Assembly (NCBI GenBank): GCA_903930095.1
Contig: CAIYXE010000114.1
Location: 1-8,170 of the forward strand
Length of the DNA stretch: 8,170 nucleotides
DNA from: an uncultured Hyphomicrobiales bacterium
GTDB taxonomy: Bacteria > Pseudomonadota > Alphaproteobacteria > Rhizobiales > Aestuariivirgaceae
Direction of reading: 5' to 3'
The notes below the pieces were generated by a model. The model was given only the letters and a program-made list of their open reading frames with translations, did not search any database and was not told the DNA's origin. The first letter of the stretch is position 1, and each line of letters opens with the position of its first letter. The position numbers were made by a program, and so were the translations under genes. Positions 5,897 to 8,170 of this stretch are shown piece after piece.

Positions 5897-6471
5897 CACG
5901 CATGCTCCTCGCGCTTCTCCTGCTGCTGGCGGGGGTTCCCATGGTCCACGCCGGCGGCGTGCTCGACCAGCGGATGACCGCTTCCGACAAGGACCGTTTG
6001 GCGCGCTTCGATGCGATCATGACGGAGGCCCTGGCCGAGGCGCGCGCGGGCGGATCGGCTGCGGACGTCAAGCTGCTGGATGATGCCCTGTCCGGCGCGG
6101 CCCTGCCGCTTGCCGGAGGCTTCGATCCCACGGGCGACTGGAAATGCCGCACCTTCAAGGCCGGCGGCGGCTTGCCGCTTGCCGCCTATGGCTGGTTCAA
6201 ATGCCGTATCTCGGATGACGGCTCCGGCTGGATGCTGCAAAAGCTCACCGGCTCGCAGCGCACGTCTGGACTGTTCTACACCCTCTCGGACACGCGGCTT
6301 GCCTATCTGGGCGCGGGCCACTACGCCGACGAGAAGGCCCGCCGCTATGGCGAGGACGCGAAGCACGACCAGGTCGCCGTGGCGGAACGCCGGGGCGAAA
6401 ATCGCATCGTCCTCATGTTCCCCGCACCGCAGTTCGAGTCGAAGCTCGACGTGCTGGTGCTGGAACGCTGA
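5893..6471 (+). CDS. DUF4893 domain-containing secreted protein, function unknown
   Basis: From the ATG at 5893 the product is 192 residues. An Arg then a Leu-rich core (about 4-16) and VHA-GG (18-22) form a Sec signal peptide with likely cleavage after Ala20 and no lipobox Cys, so a periplasmic or secreted protein of about 172 residues is expected. The body shows DKDRLARFDAIMTEALAEAR (32-51), GDWKCRTFK (81-89), YGWFKCRI (99-106), LQKLTGSQRTSGLFY (115-129), a HDQVAVAER segment (158-166) and an end FPAPQFESKLDVLVLER. From memory this pattern matches DUF4893 proteins of Alphaproteobacteria; a domain search would settle it. Cys85 and Cys104 are the only cysteines and could form a disulfide. The start at 5893 is preferred over the upstream open frame from 5722 because the signal peptide then sits at the N terminus; ATG at 5902 is an alternative. 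The gene is divergent from acpP and ends exactly where fabG ends. No clear + strand promoter is seen. Confidence 0.8.
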   Translation: MTRMLLALLLLLAGVPMVHAGGVLDQRMTASDKDRLARFDAIMTEALAEARAGGSAADVKLLDDALSGAALPLAGGFDPTGDWKCRTFKAGGGLPLAAYGWFKCRISDDGSGWMLQKLTGSQRTSGLFYTLSDTRLAYLGAGHYADEKARRYGEDAKHDQVAVAERRGENRIVLMFPAPQFESKLDVLVLER

Positions 6472-7212
6472 TCACACCATCGCCATGCCGCCGTTGACGT
6501 GCAGCGTCTGGCCGGTCACGTAGCCCGCCTCTTCCGACGCGAGATAAAGAACCGCTGCCGCGATGTCCTCGGGTGATCCGAGCTTGCCTGCCGGAACACG
6601 GCCAAGGATTGACTCCTTCTGCTTGTCGTTCAGCACATCCGTCATCGGGGTGGCGATGAAGCCGGGGGCCACGGCATTGACGGTGACGCTGCGCGCCGCC
6701 AGTTCCTGCGCCAGCGACTTCGTGAGGCCGATGACACCCGCCTTGGAGGCCACGTAATTGGCCTGTCCCGGATTGCCGGTGACGCCCACCACCGAGGTGA
6801 TGTTGACGATCCGCCCCCAGCGCTTCTTCATCATGCCGCGCATCGCAGCGCGGGCGAGGCGGAAGGAGGCGGTGAGGTTCACGTCGATGACGGCGCTCCA
6901 GTCTTCGTCCTTCATGCGCATGGCAAGCCCGTCGCGGGTGATGCCCGCATTGTTGACGAGGATGTCGAGCCCGCCCATGGCGGCTTCCGCCGCGGGCACC
7001 AGCTTCTCGACCGCCGCCGGATCCGAAAGATTGCAGGCCAGCACGTGAACGCGCTCGCCGCCCAGTTCCGCCTTCAGCTCCTCGAGCACCTGTGCGCGCG
7101 TGCCGGAGATGGCGACGGTGGCGCCCGCCTTGTGCAGCGCCTTCGCGATGGCAGCCCCGATGCCGCCCGTGGCGCCGGTGATGAGGGCGGTCTTGCCGGT
7201 GAGATCGAACAT
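6472..7212 (-). CDS. fabG: 3-oxoacyl-[acyl-carrier-protein] reductase FabG
   Basis: FabG reduces beta-ketoacyl-ACP to beta-hydroxyacyl-ACP with NADPH in each fatty acid elongation cycle. The 246-residue product is a classical short-chain dehydrogenase of the usual FabG length. It has the Rossmann glycine motif TGATGGIG (12-19), NNAG (87-90), Asn112 in VNLTA, and catalytic Ser140, Tyr153 and Lys157 (ITS, then YVASK), ending YVTGQTLHVNGGMAMV. The start MFDLTGK at 7212 is chosen over the open frame reaching 7293: the extra 27 residues are Pro/Arg-rich, overlap the fabD C-terminus and have no family counterpart. AAGGGAT lies six bases before this ATG. fabD ends four bases upstream, so the two form one transcript. 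The TGA abuts the TGA of the DUF4893-like gene on the other strand with no spacer. Confidence 0.97.
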   Translation of the reverse strand: MFDLTGKTALITGATGGIGAAIAKALHKAGATVAISGTRAQVLEELKAELGGERVHVLACNLSDPAAVEKLVPAAEAAMGGLDILVNNAGITRDGLAMRMKDEDWSAVIDVNLTASFRLARAAMRGMMKKRWGRIVNITSVVGVTGNPGQANYVASKAGVIGLTKSLAQELAARSVTVNAVAPGFIATPMTDVLNDKQKESILGRVPAGKLGSPEDIAAAVLYLASEEAGYVTGQTLHVNGGMAMV

Positions 7213-7216
7213 CTGC

Positions 7217-8164
7217 TTATCCCTTGATCTGGGCCGCCGCGGCGGCAATGTCTTCGGCGGAATTGATGGCGAAGGCGGAGGCCTCGGGCGCATTCTTCTT
7301 GGAAAGGCCGGTCAGCACCCTGCCCGCACCTGCCTCATAGAAGCGGGTCACGCCTTCGCCCGCCATATAGGCCACGCATTCACGCCAGCGCACGGTGCCC
7401 GTCACCTGCGCAACAAGGCTTTCGCGGATCGCGGCGGGATCGGTGAGTGGCCGCGCGCCGACATTGGCAACGACCGGCACCACCGGCGCCCGCATGGCAA
7501 CGCCTGCCAGTGCTGCCGCCATCACATCAGCCGCAGGCTGCATCAGCGCACAGTGGAAGGGAGCGGAGACGGGCAGCATCACCGCGCGCTTGGCGCCCCT
7601 GGCCTTTGCGATCTCGGCGCAGCGCTCGACCGCGGCCTTGGCGCCGGAGACCACGACCTGGCCATCGCTGTTGTCATTGGCCGCCTGGCAGACCTCGCCT
7701 TGGGCGGCCTCCGCGGCAGCGGCCGAAGCGGTTGCGAAATCAAGGCCAAGCAGGGCTGCCATGGCGCCGGTGCCGACCGGGGTGGCGCCCTGCATCGCCT
7801 GGCCGCGCGTCTTCAGCAGGCGCGCCGCATCGGCGAGGGTGAAGGTGCCCGCCGCAGCGAGTGCCGAATACTCGCCCAGCGAGTGCCCCGCAACGAACCG
7901 GGCTGTGTTGGCGACGGTGATGCCGTGCTCGGCCTCCAGCACGCGGATCACCGCCATGGAAACCGCCATCAGCGCGGGCTGGGCATTCTCGGTCAGGGTG
8001 AGCTCGGCTTCCGGGCCTTCCCACATCAGCGCGGCGAGCTTCTGGCCGAGGGCTGCATCGACCTCATCGAACACGGCGCGCGCGGCTGCGAAATTCTCAG
8101 CAAGGCTCTTGCCCATGCCGACCGCCTGGCTGCCCTGGCCCGGAAACACGAAGGCCGTTGTCAT
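7217..8164 (-). CDS. fabD: Malonyl-CoA:ACP transacylase FabD
   Basis: FabD moves malonyl from CoA to AcpP, making the extender for FabF and other condensing enzymes. Counted from the ATG at 8164 the product is 315 residues, near the usual 308-318. It starts MTTAFVFPGQGSQAVGMG with oxyanion-hole Gln10. The nucleophile Ser95 lies in GHSLGEYSAL, Arg120 in RGQAMQ binds the malonyl carboxylate, His204 in VSAPFHCALM is the catalytic partner, and Gln253 is in VAQVTGTVRW. The minus strand reads GTG ATG ATG ACA at the window edge, so starts at 8167 or 8170 (or beyond) cannot be excluded; 8164 gives the best fit to the family N terminus, and its ribosome binding site lies outside the window. The TAA stop is four bases from the fabG ATG. 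Confidence 0.96.
   Translation of the reverse strand: MTTAFVFPGQGSQAVGMGKSLAENFAAARAVFDEVDAALGQKLAALMWEGPEAELTLTENAQPALMAVSMAVIRVLEAEHGITVANTARFVAGHSLGEYSALAAAGTFTLADAARLLKTRGQAMQGATPVGTGAMAALLGLDFATASAAAAEAAQGEVCQAANDNSDGQVVVSGAKAAVERCAEIAKARGAKRAVMLPVSAPFHCALMQPAADVMAAALAGVAMRAPVVPVVANVGARPLTDPAAIRESLVAQVTGTVRWRECVAYMAGEGVTRFYEAGAGRVLTGLSKKNAPEASAFAINSAEDIAAAAAQIKG
7219..7225 (-). promoter_or_regulatory. Ribosome binding site deciding the fabG start
   Basis: On the minus strand AAGGGAT ends six bases before the ATG at 7212 and overlaps the fabD stop. It supports the short 246-residue fabG over the longer open frame. Confidence 0.6.
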
Positions 8165-8170
8165 CATCAC

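Noticed and set aside
7213..7293. 27-residue N-terminal extension of fabG
   Set aside because: Pro/Arg-rich, wholly inside fabD, no family counterpart, and the ATG at 7212 has its own ribosome binding site.
1..8170. A novel defence, mobile or biosynthetic system
   Set aside because: Every long gene except the DUF4893-like one is a recognised housekeeping gene with intact motifs. No transposase, integrase, tRNA, CRISPR-like repeat or compositional break is seen.

Overview
The window is high-GC DNA (roughly two thirds G+C by eye) carrying a conserved housekeeping block. Its protein families and gene order (pdxA-rsmA meeting gmk-yicC-mltG-fabF-acpP ... fabG-fabD) point to an alphaproteobacterium. 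A DUF4893-type protein and a GAAC-N7-GAAC motif of the alphaproteobacterial LexA type agree with that. I cannot fix the order or genus from sequence alone; Sphingomonadales is one possibility, at low confidence.

Layout. On the + strand, positions 1-1167 hold the 3' third of pdxA (vitamin B6 synthesis) overlapping rsmA (16S rRNA dimethylation). These converge on a long minus-strand block, read from right to left: fabD (8164-7217, near-complete or complete at the window edge), fabG (7212-6472), then acpP (5704-5468), fabF (5360-4095), mltG (4075-2798), yicC (2733-1846) and gmk (1849-1199). A + strand gene for a secreted DUF4893-like protein (5893-6471) sits between fabG and acpP. Its stop codon abuts the fabG stop with no base between them. 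A possible 24-codon leader ORF (5822-5896) overlaps its start as ATGA.

How the genes work together. FabD makes malonyl-ACP, FabG reduces beta-ketoacyl-ACP, AcpP carries the growing chain, and FabF condenses it with malonyl-ACP. MltG cleaves nascent peptidoglycan, linking lipid and wall synthesis. YicC (RNA turnover) and Gmk (GMP to GDP) are probably co-transcribed, since their ORFs overlap by ATGA. Regulatory signals visible in the sequence are a sigma70-type promoter for acpP, two GC-rich hairpins between acpP and fabF (one followed by a short U run), and a candidate SOS box directly upstream of yicC.

I see no CRISPR array, mobile element, RNA gene, toxin-antitoxin pair or defence system, and no new multi-gene system. 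The points most worth checking are the putative LexA box ahead of yicC-gmk, the antisense-oriented DUF4893 gene with its coupled leader ORF inside the fab cluster, and the acpP-fabF attenuator. No stretch over 300 bases lacks a gene; the longest gap between confident genes is 188 bases (5705-5892).
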